Shown in pieces: positions 43,856 through 54,780 of a stretch of DNA of 64,000 nucleotides. The translations under genes and the position numbers were made by a program. The notes under the pieces were generated by a model. It did not search any database and was not told where the DNA came from. It saw only the letters and a list, made by a program, of their open reading frames with translations. How positions within the stretch are numbered: position 1 is the first letter of the stretch; every line of letters begins with the position of its first letter. Source of the stretch: Nemophila menziesii (lineage: Eukaryota > Streptophyta > Magnoliopsida > Boraginales > Hydrophyllaceae); NCBI GenBank assembly GCA_029959085.1, contig JARWIR010000007.1, positions 43,637,137-43,701,136 of the forward strand, given 5' to 3'.

Positions 43856-45490
43856 TAACAGAAATGTCATGACCAACGATCTTTTTATTCAATGATAAAA
43901 GTTTTTCACCAAATGCATAACCTGACACAAGATCAAAATAATTAAACATCTAATTTTTTTTATAATTGCGCATGAATTGGTATTATTCCTTATTTGTAAA
44001 TAGAGAAATATAAATCATATATGAGTAGGAGTATATATCAAAATATATTCTAAGAATAGTTAAAAAATTATGCACACTTAACATGTTTGATAACTAATAT
44101 TACCTGAACCATATAACTAATCATAGCTAATAAATTTGAATAAACAACAATACATAGCGATACAAGAGAATAAATGTTTAATACCAAATAAAATATAATT
44201 TTAATACATCAACCTTGAAATTAAGCATATGTTTTATATTTTTGAAAATTATCACCCATCGCTAGTAAATCATGAAAATATTAAAATTAATGATGAAAAT
44301 TACATGTAAATGGGGTATTTTATAAATATTTTTATGGGTACCGTTATGGTGATGAACAAAACTAAGGTATGAAAAATATCTCAAATTATAAGAGAGAAAC
44401 ATAAGACATGAGAATGGGTGTGTATGTGTGGGAGAGAGAGTGGGAAAATAGAAGAAAGAGGTGGCGGCTGTGATTAGGGTTTTATTATATGTGCAAAGAT
44501 TTTATATCTGTCACAAGGTAAATAGGTTTATATATGTAAAAAATAAATACTTTTTTTATTTGATATGGGCCAGAAGCCCATGTGGTGTCTAATTGAAAAA
44601 GGTACTAAAAGTCCTTTTGTCCAACAATAATAGCCACCAAAGCCATATAATATGTTTTCATGTTCAATGTGGCTACCACACACCACATTTGGGAATATTA
44701 ATCGCTTCTTTCATTAAATAGGCTACAATACCCTCATACGACATTCTTTTAAAAATATTCATTTCTCTTCTCTCTTCCATTCTTCTCCTTCACACTCAAG
44801 ATAAACCTAAACCCTAATAACTATTCCTATAGATAAATGAATAACCAATATATATAAATAAAGTAAATCTATCACAATTGACTCAATTTGTTAAAAATTT
44901 CACTTTTTAACAATTCTAGAAGATTGGCTAGAGGTAGGTAAGGGTTGTGATATATAAGTGAAACACTATTTCAAACACTTGGTGTATTTTAGTCAATGAA
45001 AGAATACTTGTCAATAGAACACGCAATAAGCATGCAATAATCTACGCATAAAATTGAAAACAAGTATTTTTTTTTGGACGTTGAAAGTAAGTATTAAGGT
45101 TATAGAACAAACAATTGGCATGAACAGAGTAAAGAGATAAGGAAAGAGTTGACGAATAAACGATTTAGAGTGGTACAACTCCGGTAGACTTAGTTTACTA
45201 CCTAAGGTTTATACATCCTTATTATTTTGAAAAACCTCCTCTAGAATCTCTCACTCTCTGAAAGACCATGCACAAAACTTTACAAATGATTTGTAACCAC
45301 ATTGAAGGAAACCCCTAATGTTCTCACCCACTATTCAATCAAGTGTACAATCTACACTCACTAAATATCACTTCATAAACTCGTGAAAGATTATACGTGT
45401 ATATCACCACACAAACATGAGTATACACTCTATACTTACAATATACCACGTCACACTCCGTAAAACTTTCAAACTTGTGTCTATTGGTCA
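43856..45490 (-). repeat. R block, copy 5
   Basis: Has the exon-like block (43850-43922), a deletion around 44225 that removes the ATGGTGCACC segment, an intact telo box (44474-44482) and an altered site II pair (44567-44580). It stops at about 45490 after AACTTGTGTCTA, earlier than the other copies. Confidence 0.75.
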
Positions 45491-46488
45491 AATAGATTTT
45501 TACACAAGTGTTGACCATGTTTGCGATGATTGTCGGTTACTCAATTTGAATAAATGATTCGGATGTTGATACATTAATCAAGTTGTAAAGATTAACCTAA
45601 TATATTCAATTGTTTAAAAATCATTTTAAATTGAATGAGAAACTGAGTCATGAAATGTTGGAGGAATTTTTTATTTATTAATTTATATGCTTTGTATATA
45701 TTGTATAGGTGAAAGAAAGAAAAAGAAAAATATTTTTTTAATACTAGGTCAGGCCTAATAGTTGTTTAACTTATTTTTTTATGTGCAAGTGTATAGCCAG
45801 ACCCAGTAATAATGTGTAATAAATATCCATTAGCATTGGGGCAGCCAATATTTATATATTTTACTAACTAACATGTCTTTTAATTAAAAGATACAACTTC
45901 AATTTTTTAAAGTCGCAATCATTTCTAATAAATGTCTAACCACCTTTTGATTATCAATACCTAGTTGTCCAACTTAAACATTTGATATATCCATTTTTTT
46001 ATAGCATTAAGCATTAAAAAAATAGTAAAGAGAAAAGAAACAGTTTTGTTAAGTTCATTGACATTCTGAAGAATTTGTGTGTTTGTTTCTTCTGTATAGT
46101 TTTGTCGTTGTATCGTAGAGGTTGAAGCAAACAAACGTAAGAAACTCGTACGTGACCTAAATACCTTAAAGATATCGGATTCAATCTGAGCCTCGACAAG
46201 TCAATATATTTATTTATTTATGTTTTATTTCATTTCTGCATTATTTTTTATATTATTTTATTGGTATATACAAAAAAACACAACAATTTAAGGTATTTAT
46301 GATTTAAATTGTATAAACCAGAAAACGTTTTCTTTTCGTTTTATAAACTTTATAGAACATGAAAATTACATTCTATTTCTTTTCTCTTATTCTGATTTCT
46401 AGGTTTGTTTTTACATGTTAGAAAATTACCCGCTTACTAATGTCAGATTTCTGCTTCATATAGACTATAAGAAAAAATACTAAACAAA
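45491..46488. other. no recognised gene; possible Copia 5' region
   Basis: Sequence directly upstream of the Copia gag fragment. It could be its LTR and leader, but no TG...CA ends or primer site were identified. A minus-strand frame at 46014-46199 has no family. Confidence 0.35.
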
Positions 46489-47242
46489 GTGAAAAGTAAC
46501 CTAAGACGGGTAACAACTCAAGAACAGAATTTCGTGTACCTGCACCAACACCCATTGGACCAACCAATAGGTCAGAATTTCAATGTGTTTGACTTGAAAA
46601 GGTGGCATCAAAAGATGTTGTTCTACTTGACCACTCTAAGTTTGGGAAAGAATTTGAAGGAAGATCCACTAGAAATAGGATCCAATCCAGACAATGAGAC
46701 ATACAAGGCACTATATGCTTGGAAGCATGTTGATTTCTTATGTAAGAATTACACTCTGAACTGTTTGGAGAATTTTATATATGATGAGTACAGAACCATG
46801 ACAACTGCGAAACAACTATGGGATTCTTTTGAGAAGAAATACAAGACCGAAGATGCCGGCACAAATAAATTTGTGATTGGTAGGTTCCTTAATTTCAAAA
46901 TGGTGGATTCAAATACCATTAATGTCTAAAGTACAACAGTATCAGTTGATTCTTTATAAATTGAGCGTTGAGGGTATGAATCTAGCAGAGCCTTTCCAAG
47001 TTGGTGCTCTTGTGGAAAAGCTACCCCCGTTGTATAAAGATTTCAAGAACTACCTTAAGTACAAACTCAAACAGGTAAGTCTTGAAGATATGATTGTAAG
47101 GTTAAAAATTGAGGAAGACAATCAAATGGCTGAAAAGGGAACTAACCCTCGATCATATGAAGTCAAGGAAAAATTTGTGGAACAACGGAGGACCAAGACC
47201 AATAAAAAAGTACTAGGTATCCAACATGTTTTGGGTCCTTGA
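46489..47242 (+). pseudogene. Copia gag fragment (UBN2-type), frameshifted
   Basis: The plus strand reads FDLKRWHQKMLFYLTTLSL, KHVDFLCKNYTLNCL, TTAKQLWDSFEKKYKTEDAG and KFVIGRFLNFKMVDS. After a one-base shift near 46925 it continues VQQYQLILYKLSVEGM, FQVGALVEKLPPLYKDFKNY and LEDMIVRLKIEEDNQ. This is the UBN2/gag-polypeptide module of plant Copia elements (capsid-like protein). It lacks the CCHC knuckle and pol, ending at about 47215 where a differently oriented Copia begins. The reading is otherwise fairly well kept. Confidence 0.88.
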
Positions 47243-48890
47243 GGGTTAAGAGTAGCTTGTACAATCCACTTTTCCCTTTGACAATAAGGTACTAATAATC
47301 CCAACTCTAATTGATTACGATAATAATACTTAGATGCAATATGTCCATGTTTTTCACAACAATTGCAAGAAAAAAATTTGCCAAGAAAAGAACATGCACT
47401 ATGTGAATGAGATGATTTTACAAAGATAGTTTTCAAGAATATTTTTTTTATCAAAGGATCAAAACCTACCTCATTTATCTCAAAAACTCCTTTTTTGGAC
47501 TCCCAGCATTAAATCCAAGTTAAGTTTCCCATTTGTAAAATTTAAAACAATTTGCTCAAGGTAATAGATCCTCTGAGTTAATTGATCATTTCATTATCAA
47601 TGCAAGAATTCTCATAATCAAATTCTTCCTTTTTTCAAATTTTTCCCAAATTTTTCACAAATGTTTTGTTTAGGTTTTGCTCCCTTTTTCAGTTTTTTTG
47701 TTTAAAGATTATTTGTTTTAAGAGAAATTTCAAATTTTTTACAAAGTGTGTTATTAGATATTTCAATATTATTATTAAAACATCTCGAGATAAGTAGACT
47801 ACCATAATAAGTTACATCATCATCATCATCACTGGCCATGAAAATAACAAAATTATCAATATGACCATCATCTTCATTTTACTCTTGTTGGAGGTACAAT
47901 CGTCCCAATTGTGAGCATCTATTGTCTTTGTAGGTTTTTCTTTGAGAAGTTTGGGAAAATTAGTTTCTTAGTGATCAACTTCTTGGCAATATTAGTAAAT
48001 AGGTTCTTCAACCTTGAAGACTCTACCATAGGATTATCTTCTTGAGCTGCATGGACCATGACGGCTTTTGTGTTCTAAGTCTTTCTTCATGAAAAATCTA
48101 ATGACATCATCATCACTTGTCCCATCACTCTCGGAGTCTTCAGTGACTTTTTCCTTTCACCAGTGAGAAGCATGAAAATCGATCATTTTCTTCTCTTTCT
48201 TCAAAATACATCTCTTTTTTATCAAGATCAATTTACTCTGTCATGAGGTTGCATATAAACTCACGAGTAGTCATTTTGGACAAGTCTCTTGCCTCATTAA
48301 TATCGAACACCTTGGGCTTGTATTCCTTTGGAAGAGCAATACAAATGTTTCGGTGAGACTCTTGTTTTAGATATTTATTTCCAAGAGAACACAAAATGTT
48401 GATAATGGAGGTGAATATTTGTTGCATGACATTCAAGGTTTTTTTGGGGTTTCATCCTAAACATTTCATATTGGATTCTGAATAGCCCAAATATCATTTA
48501 TTTGACGACAATAATTAATTCATAGTTAAGTTTCAACACTCCCAAATAGCATAAACCAATGAGTCTTCACTATCTTGATTATATTCTGGCTCAAACAACC
48601 CACAAATCAAGGTGTTTAAAGCTCTAGATATTTTAAGTGTTTAGGCTTATCACCTTAAGTGTAATCTTCAAAGACCTTCACTTGATTGGTGATCACAGTA
48701 TCTATGACATCGTCTTTCTCTTCCTTGTAAAGCACGAATGGTCTTTAACTCGTAATTTTCCCAAAGGTCGTAATTAATACATTGAAGATATATCTCCATC
48801 TTATTTTTCCAATAATTATAATTTGTACCTACAAAAGGTCTATTAGTAGATAACCCTAAAAACTTATTAGATTCCATGTCGTTAACTCTA
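47200..48890 (-). pseudogene. second Copia gag fragment, opposite strand
   Basis: From about 48877 the minus strand reads MESNKFLGLSTNRPFVGTNY, WKNKMEIYLQ and INYDLWE, the start of a Copia gag of another lineage (SIRE-like). Further pieces: INILCSLGNKY..ESHRNI.IALPKEYKPKVFDINEA and LSKMTTREFICNLMTE (48436-48233), then a zinc-knuckle region CNCCEKHGHIASKYY (about 47360) whose last Cys is replaced, and NPQGPKTCWIP near 47230. The order is correct for one gag; several frameshifts separate the pieces. Pol is missing. Confidence 0.82.
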
Positions 48891-48917
48891 CTTACGGTTA
48901 AGCAGTATATGTAGAGT

Positions 48918-48945
48918 TAAGCTATGATACCACTTTTATATACTA
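48918..48945 (-). other. Copia primer-binding-like site
   Basis: The minus strand reads TGGTATCATAGCTTAACTC, a common Copia variant of the initiator-tRNA-Met primer site, about 50 bases upstream of the gag start at 48877. Sequence to the right (48946-49030) is probably the end of its 5' LTR, truncated by the LINE. Confidence 0.65.
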
Positions 48946-49029
48946 TAGGGATGAATAGGACACTAGTCATATTAACTACTAGTTAAAACTTTGAAGAGTA
49001 TGATTATTAGTTCAAAAACGTTTTGAGAT

Positions 49030-51380
49030 AAGTTATATACTAAAGTGTATGATCAGGTTTGTTGGGATTTCCTACTAATGGATTGATTGTATAAAAAACT
49101 GCATATCTATGGTTTCTTTTCAGATCAATATTAAAGGGAAAGAATGGAGAAGCTTACTCCTAGAAGGGGACTCGGACAAGGTGATCATTTGTCTCGTTTT
49201 CTTTTCACAATCATGACTGGAACTTTAATAAGCATTGCCAATCATAATGTTCAAGAAGGATTATTACAAGGCATCCAAATTAACAGGATTTGTGCCTTTA
49301 TCTCGCATCTTTTATTTGCAGATGATTCACTCTTTTTTCTTACTTTGGAAAATACTAATATTCAAGCTTTTAAAAATTCTCTAGAGTTGTATTGTGCAGG
49401 ATCAGGTCAAAAGATCAATCTTGATAAGTCGTCCATTTTTTAAGCAAAGAAACACCAAAGGAGGTTAGGAGAGTGTGACAGAGGATATTAATATTGTTGA
49501 GACAAGTGATATTGGAAACAATCTTGGTATAACCCTTTGTCATAAGAGATCTAAAGTTGAATCTCTTGAATGGATTGCCAAAAAATTGTTTAAGAAGACA
49601 GATGGCTGGAAAGCAAAACTACTTTCTAATGGAGGGAAAGAAATGTTAAATAAATCAATCTCTACAAATTATCCCAGGTCATTCATGTCTATATTCCCTT
49701 TTCTATTTCTTTCTGGAATAAACTTATCTCAGCAGTCTCTAATTTTTTGTGGAATTCAAGTGAAAGGAATAGGACACACTGGATGGCTTGGAAAAAAAAT
49801 TTGTAGTGGGAAAATTATTAGGAGGTACTGGATTCAGAGATTTCAAGAGGATGAATATTGCGCTACTTGCGGCACAAGCTTAAAGGATATTGAATAAACC
49901 CAATAGTTTAGCTTCAAGGTTATTAAAAGGTATTTACTTTCCTAATAAAGATTTTTTTAGATATTAATCTTAGACAGAGTAGAACTTGGAGTTGGGTTAG
50001 TATCCTAGAAGGCAGCGATTTTCTCAAAAAAAACATCTTATTTATCAAATTGGGGATGGGAAGAATATTGACATTTGGAAAGATAAATGGGTTGATTGCA
50101 ATTGGAAATTAGACAAGCATCCTAATTGTGATTTAAATTATGTTTGTCAATTATGGAAACCGGATTCTACCGATTAGGATGATGATATTCTTGATAATAT
50201 ATTTCCAAACCTATTATTCCTAACATTAAGAGAATTCACATTCTAGATATATGTGTAAAGGATAAAGTAATTTTGCCACATTCTAGAGATGGAGCGTATA
50301 CTACTAAATAAGGTTACAAGATACTTACTGATGGGCATAACTTACATCCTCCACAATCTGCGAATGCTTCTGATAATATTAGTACTAATCTTTGGAAAAC
50401 TGTTTGGAACTCGAATATCCCTAACAAAGTCTGAGTTTATATCTGGAAAACTTGTAACAATGGCATTCCGACGACACAAAATATTTATAAAAGAAAATAT
50501 GCAGATTCTTATGAGTGTATCTGGTGTAAAGGAAAAACAGATACATCAGAACATCTCCTTATTTATTTTAAAATCTGTCAATGTATTTGGGAAGGTTCCT
50601 CTCTTCAAATAAAAATTGTACCTCATCTGAATATGGATATAGGCGATTGGGTACCGAATATGGATGGGATGGTAAGATTGTTGTTGAATATGTATCAATT
50701 TCTATGTGTAATATTTGGAAAGCTAAAATGAAATCTATTCATGAGAATTGTGATTTAGATTGCGATATAATATTTTATGATGCTAACAAGATTATGCAGG
50801 AATTACATGGCATTAATTGGAAGAGGAATGATTTATCTAATAATCTGAACAAAATTGGAATTCTTCAAAACGTTGAAAGCATTTCTAGTCAAGATTCTCC
50901 TATTACTATTTAATGTGATACTTCTTTTGTAGAACCTTATGAAGTTACATGCATATGTATTATTTTACAAGATAAAGAGATGTGGTATAAGGAAAAAAAT
51001 AAAAGAGATTATTCAATGTAACAGTAGTCTTGAAGAGGAAGCTATTGTAGTCCTTAAAGCTACTCAAATTTGAAAAGACTTTCCTAATAAAGGCAATACT
51101 ATTCTATCGGATAACCTTGGGCTTATTCAAGGTAGTAATTAGGCAGATGTCAGCAACAAGCTGATAGATAAATTCAGTCATCGGGAAGATCAACCAGGTG
51201 GCTGAGGTGGCGGGTCCAATCTCTTTAAAGCATATCTCAAGAAAGATGAATGGACCGGTGGATCAACTTGCAAAAAATGCTAAGTATGGAGCCATAATTT
51301 TTACCAGTTATATTGAAGTTCCAATTCTTTCGGGTGTATGTAATAAGTTAGGAATAGGTTAATATTTTGTATGTCTTGAT
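49030..51380 (+). pseudogene. LINE pol remnant: RT end, zf-RVT, RNase H
   Basis: Plus-strand pieces in LINE order. RT: TPRRGLGQGDHLSRFLF and ISHLLFADDSLFF (the FADD catalytic motif, about 49320), then YCAGSGQKINLDKSSIF. Thumb: KKTDGWKAKLLSNGGKEMLNK (49600-49655). Linker: NKPNSLASRLLKGIYFP (about 49900), RTWSWVSILEG and IGDGKNIDIWKDKWVD (50040-50095). zf-RVT: VWNSNIPNKVWVYIWK, YECIWCKGKTDTSEHL (50400-50560). A decayed RNase H occupies about 50900-51350. Numerous frameshifts and stops; the endonuclease and RT N-terminal half are absent, typical of 5' truncation. No A tail or target duplication was identified with confidence. Confidence 0.88.
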
Positions 51381-51480
51381 GTTTTTGAATTTGCCCCAAA
51401 AAACATACAACAAAAAGACCAAGATAAGACTTATTTTACCTAAGTTTCCATTTGGACAATTCCCTAAAAAGAAAAGATAA

Positions 51481-51553
51481 GGGGCATTCCAAGAATTGAA
51501 CTTAGGACCTCTTGCACCCTAAGATAAAAAACATGCCACTAGACCAAATGCCC
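51481..51553 (-). pseudogene. tRNA-Pro(AGG)-like pseudogene
   Basis: The minus strand begins GGGCATTTGGTCTAGTGGCA, has the anticodon loop TTAGGGT (AGG), the T-arm CTAAG-TTCAATT-CTTGG, and acceptor pairing GGGCATT/AATGCCC. This matches the plant nuclear tRNA-Pro layout. The anticodon stem is disrupted by a T run with mismatches and one extra base, so it is unlikely to be functional. CCA is not encoded, as expected for nuclear genes. Confidence 0.75.
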
Positions 51554-52189
51554 ATAAGATGTTAATATTTTTGATACATGAGATATCTCTTAGATAGGAT
51601 CAAAGTATAATAATAAAATTTGATTTCCACCTTTTCGTTTTTTCATTTTCTTTTCTTGATAAATATATATACAAAACCTCATATATATTATATAAAAATA
51701 TTAGAATTGATCTATCGATACATGTCCAACACGTTTGTAATTCAACATGTGGCCCAAAACATATCACAAACTAAAAACACCATAGCACAATGGTTGGTGA
51801 CATAGCATGTATAAAACTACAATTAAGATCAAGTTTCAAAACTGTTAAAATTTAAGTTTGAAGTTGTTCTAAGAAGAGGATAATTTTTAATTTTGAAGAC
51901 CTAAAATCATATATTTGGGGTAGGAATATTAACAGGGCTATTGATTGATATCTACCTTAAAAAAATTTGAGTAACCAAAAACCCTACATGAACTAAAGTA
52001 ATAATAATCAGCACCCTCCCCCCCCCCCCCCCAAAGTATTCACACATTTATTGGTATTTTCACTAAAGTGATACACTAGTCTGGAAAATGATTAGGGGAG
52101 TGATTATAAATTTGATTTGACTTTTTGACCAAGTATTTTACCTTTTTTCCTTCATCTTCTTCACACCTAATCTTCTTTACATAAATATG
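51554..52189. other. no recognisable gene
   Basis: AT-rich, with a C tract at about 52016-52032 and a 61-codon frame (51620-51805) lacking any motif. Confidence 0.4.
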
Positions 52190-52705
52190 AGTTCATATAT
52201 ATACCTTGAGTAGCATTTATTATTAAATTCATATGCGCGTAAAGAAGATTAGGTGTGAATAAAACGAGGGAAAATAGGTAAAATACTTGTTCAACAAGTC
52301 AAAACTAACTTAAAATCGTGCCCCGATAGTTTTTCAAGCGGGTGTGTTACTTTCGTAGAGGAACCAGCATATGTCTGAATACTTTAGAGGGGTAAACTTA
52401 CAATTATTTTCGTTCAGGTAGGTTTTTATCTTTCTCAAAAAAAATTGAGGGAGGTATACGTCAATATCCCAATATTAACATGATATATACAAATGGGAGT
52501 TGTAGAAAAAATCCATCAAACTATGTTACACATACCTATCTTCTCTTCTCTTCTCTTTTCTTCTCTTCTCTTGACACTTAGTTTGGGTAAAAGAGTATCA
52601 TAAACTTATTTCCACACCTCGATCGATGATAATGGTCTTAATATCTCCATACTTTGACTTTCCCTTTATCCCTGAATAGATCGTTTTTGAATTTTTTTTG
52701 TAATT
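52190..52705. repeat. duplicated block X, copy 2 (left part)
   Basis: Paralogue of 43060-43540, with an expanded TCTTC/TCTCT tract at about 52541-52572. Interrupted by the solo LTR and continued at 54234-54355. Confidence 0.75.
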
Positions 52706-52710
52706 GATAA

Positions 52711-54228
52711 TGGTGTCGCCTAGGGTGTGATAAAAATAAGATAAAATTAAGTCAAGAAACTACGCACTCTCACCCTAGACAGGCACAGTACTGCAAGTAT
52801 TACAGGACGTATGCAAGTTTTAATGATAAATAGAGTTCGTTCTTAGGGACTTATGTGTTCATCGCGTGAGTAAGAATATCGAGTAAAAGTAAATAATTAG
52901 AAAACAGTAAATTAAAGCAAGTAATTTTCGAGATTAAGAATTAAAACTAAGAAAATAAAGACAATAAAATAAAATACGGAGAATATGAGATAGAAGTATA
53001 GCTCAGGTTTTGCTAGTATGCACTAATCCTTCTAATTCTATCTATAAATCTAGTTAATAAGGGAGAATATTAGCTCTTGGTATACTTAGTCAGGATTCTA
53101 AATTCCCATACCTTAGAACTTGAGAGCGACTAAGGGGGCTACGGCACAACCAAGACGAGGACTCAAATAGGGTTATCAAACGCCACTAAGGCCCTATCCA
53201 GCACACTACAATCAATTGGTGATATGGTGATTAAAACAAACCCTAATGACTATCTAGTTAGAAGCATGTTTTGTCAGAACTACTATCGACACTAGACAGT
53301 ATGTGGTGGTTCAATAGTTAAACACCCTGTCAAGGAGACCATCTAACTACTATTAAAACAATCCTAAAGTGATCAGTTCTAGGAAAGACATTAAATCAAA
53401 ACACATAAACAAATATTAAGTAAGAAGCTAATATCAGATTAAAACATATAATTCCCAAAGAAACTTAGATAGAAGAATTAGAATTCATAGATTATACATA
53501 TGCAAAACCCAAGCTATGGGAAGTTTAGTTCATACCTGAAGGAAATAAACTAAAAGAAATTACAAAAGACATTATCTTGCTCTCTACAATAAACTAAGGA
53601 ATAATATTAAGGTTTTCTCTAAGCAAGGATGATTTACAAGTGATATAAGGGTGTATTTATAGGTGTTTAGAAGACCTAATTCGTTTTCTTGAGGAAGAGG
53701 TAAGGTAATGGACTTCTAGCCCAACTCAAATTCGTATGGAAATTAAGATAAACACTGCTGGACCGTTTTGAGCATATCTTCTTCGTTATTGGTCGGTTTG
53801 AGCTCCATAAGATACCAAAAGAATCGCAACAGAATTATCTTGACCCTAAGGAAGGAAATCATCAGATTCGGCCTATTTCTTAGGTAAAAACGCATATCTT
53901 TGGACGTGTATGCAGAATCCCAAATTTAGGCAGCTTTTCCTTTTCCATCTTTTTAGCTTTTGTTTCCTTATCTCCAATTACCATGCAAATCTCTTTCCAT
54001 AAGTTGTTATCTTTGACTTGGACTTTAATCAAGCTCCATAATTATCTTTAAAGCTACACACTAAATAAACAATTAAACCCAATATGCTCTAAAAATAATA
54101 ATTCTACAAATCAAGACTCAAAATAGGAAAGTGCACTAAAACTCAAGAAAATCGACATTATTGACTTCTAAATCACTTAAAATGATGTCTCATCCTAACA
54201 TTAATCTATCACAAATGAGGAGACATCA
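52711..54228 (-). mobile_element. Gypsy-type solo LTR, 1518 bp
   Basis: Plus-strand ends TGGTGTCGCC and GGAGACATCA, flanked by a perfect 5-bp duplication GATAA (52706-52710, 54229-54233). The paralogous empty site GTCGATAATGTAACC is at 43535-43549. No internal region remains, so it is a solo LTR from LTR-LTR recombination. Orientation is inferred from similarity of the GGAGACATCA end to the Gypsy LTR at 35354-37104. Confidence 0.9.
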
Positions 54229-54356
54229 GATAAGGTAACCAATATATTTATAAAATTGCAAATACAAACAACGGACTAAAAAATAGAATCGTGAATAATA
54301 GAGGTTACAAGAAAATAAATACAACTACATATAAAATCCATCTATCAACAACGGTA

Positions 54357-54780
54357 TCCCTGAATAGAAATTGGGAAATACATTGTTGCAGAAGTACTCG
54401 AGACCAAGATTTTTGTGCTTGTGAAGTATAACGTTTAAAGTCCTGACATCCTCAACTAGCTCAAACTCCTTGCAAGTATTTGTTAAAAACGGCTCCTTTT
54501 ATCAGCAAATTCTTCGAGCATGGTCTTTGATCCTCTTAATACTTGTCTTCCAGAAACAATCATCTTTCCTTTGGAACTTACATAAATATACTCTATACAA
54601 TACATAGCCAATTGTTGATCATCTACTATCACTATATCACCCTTGGCTATATTCTTCTGATATATTTCTCCATAAGTTGGGCTTTCTCCAAATTCTGATA
54701 CGCCACTTCTCCATACCTTTTCTATTGATTGGGTAAAGGTAGATGAATCTACTTCCGTTAAATTACTCTATTCATGTATA
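54357..54780 (-). pseudogene. MET1: MET1-like BAH1 fragment, fuller copy
   Basis: The minus strand reads VWRSGVSEFGESPTYGEIYQ, KGDIVIVDDQQLAMYCIEYI, YVSSKGKMIVSGRQVLRGSK and TMLEEFADKR. After a one-base shift it gives ELFLTNTCKEFEL.DVRTLN, HKHKNLGLEYFC. This is the BAH1 domain between the replication-foci region and BAH2 of plant MET1; the GS.T.LE.FA.KRELFLTN segment is the clearest match. No flanking MET1 exons are attached: to the right is R copy 6, to the left block X. An in-frame stop and a frameshift make it non-functional. Confidence 0.78.

Noticed and set aside
51481..51553. Functional tRNA-Pro gene
   Set aside because: The anticodon stem is mismatched and one base too long, so I list it as a pseudogene.
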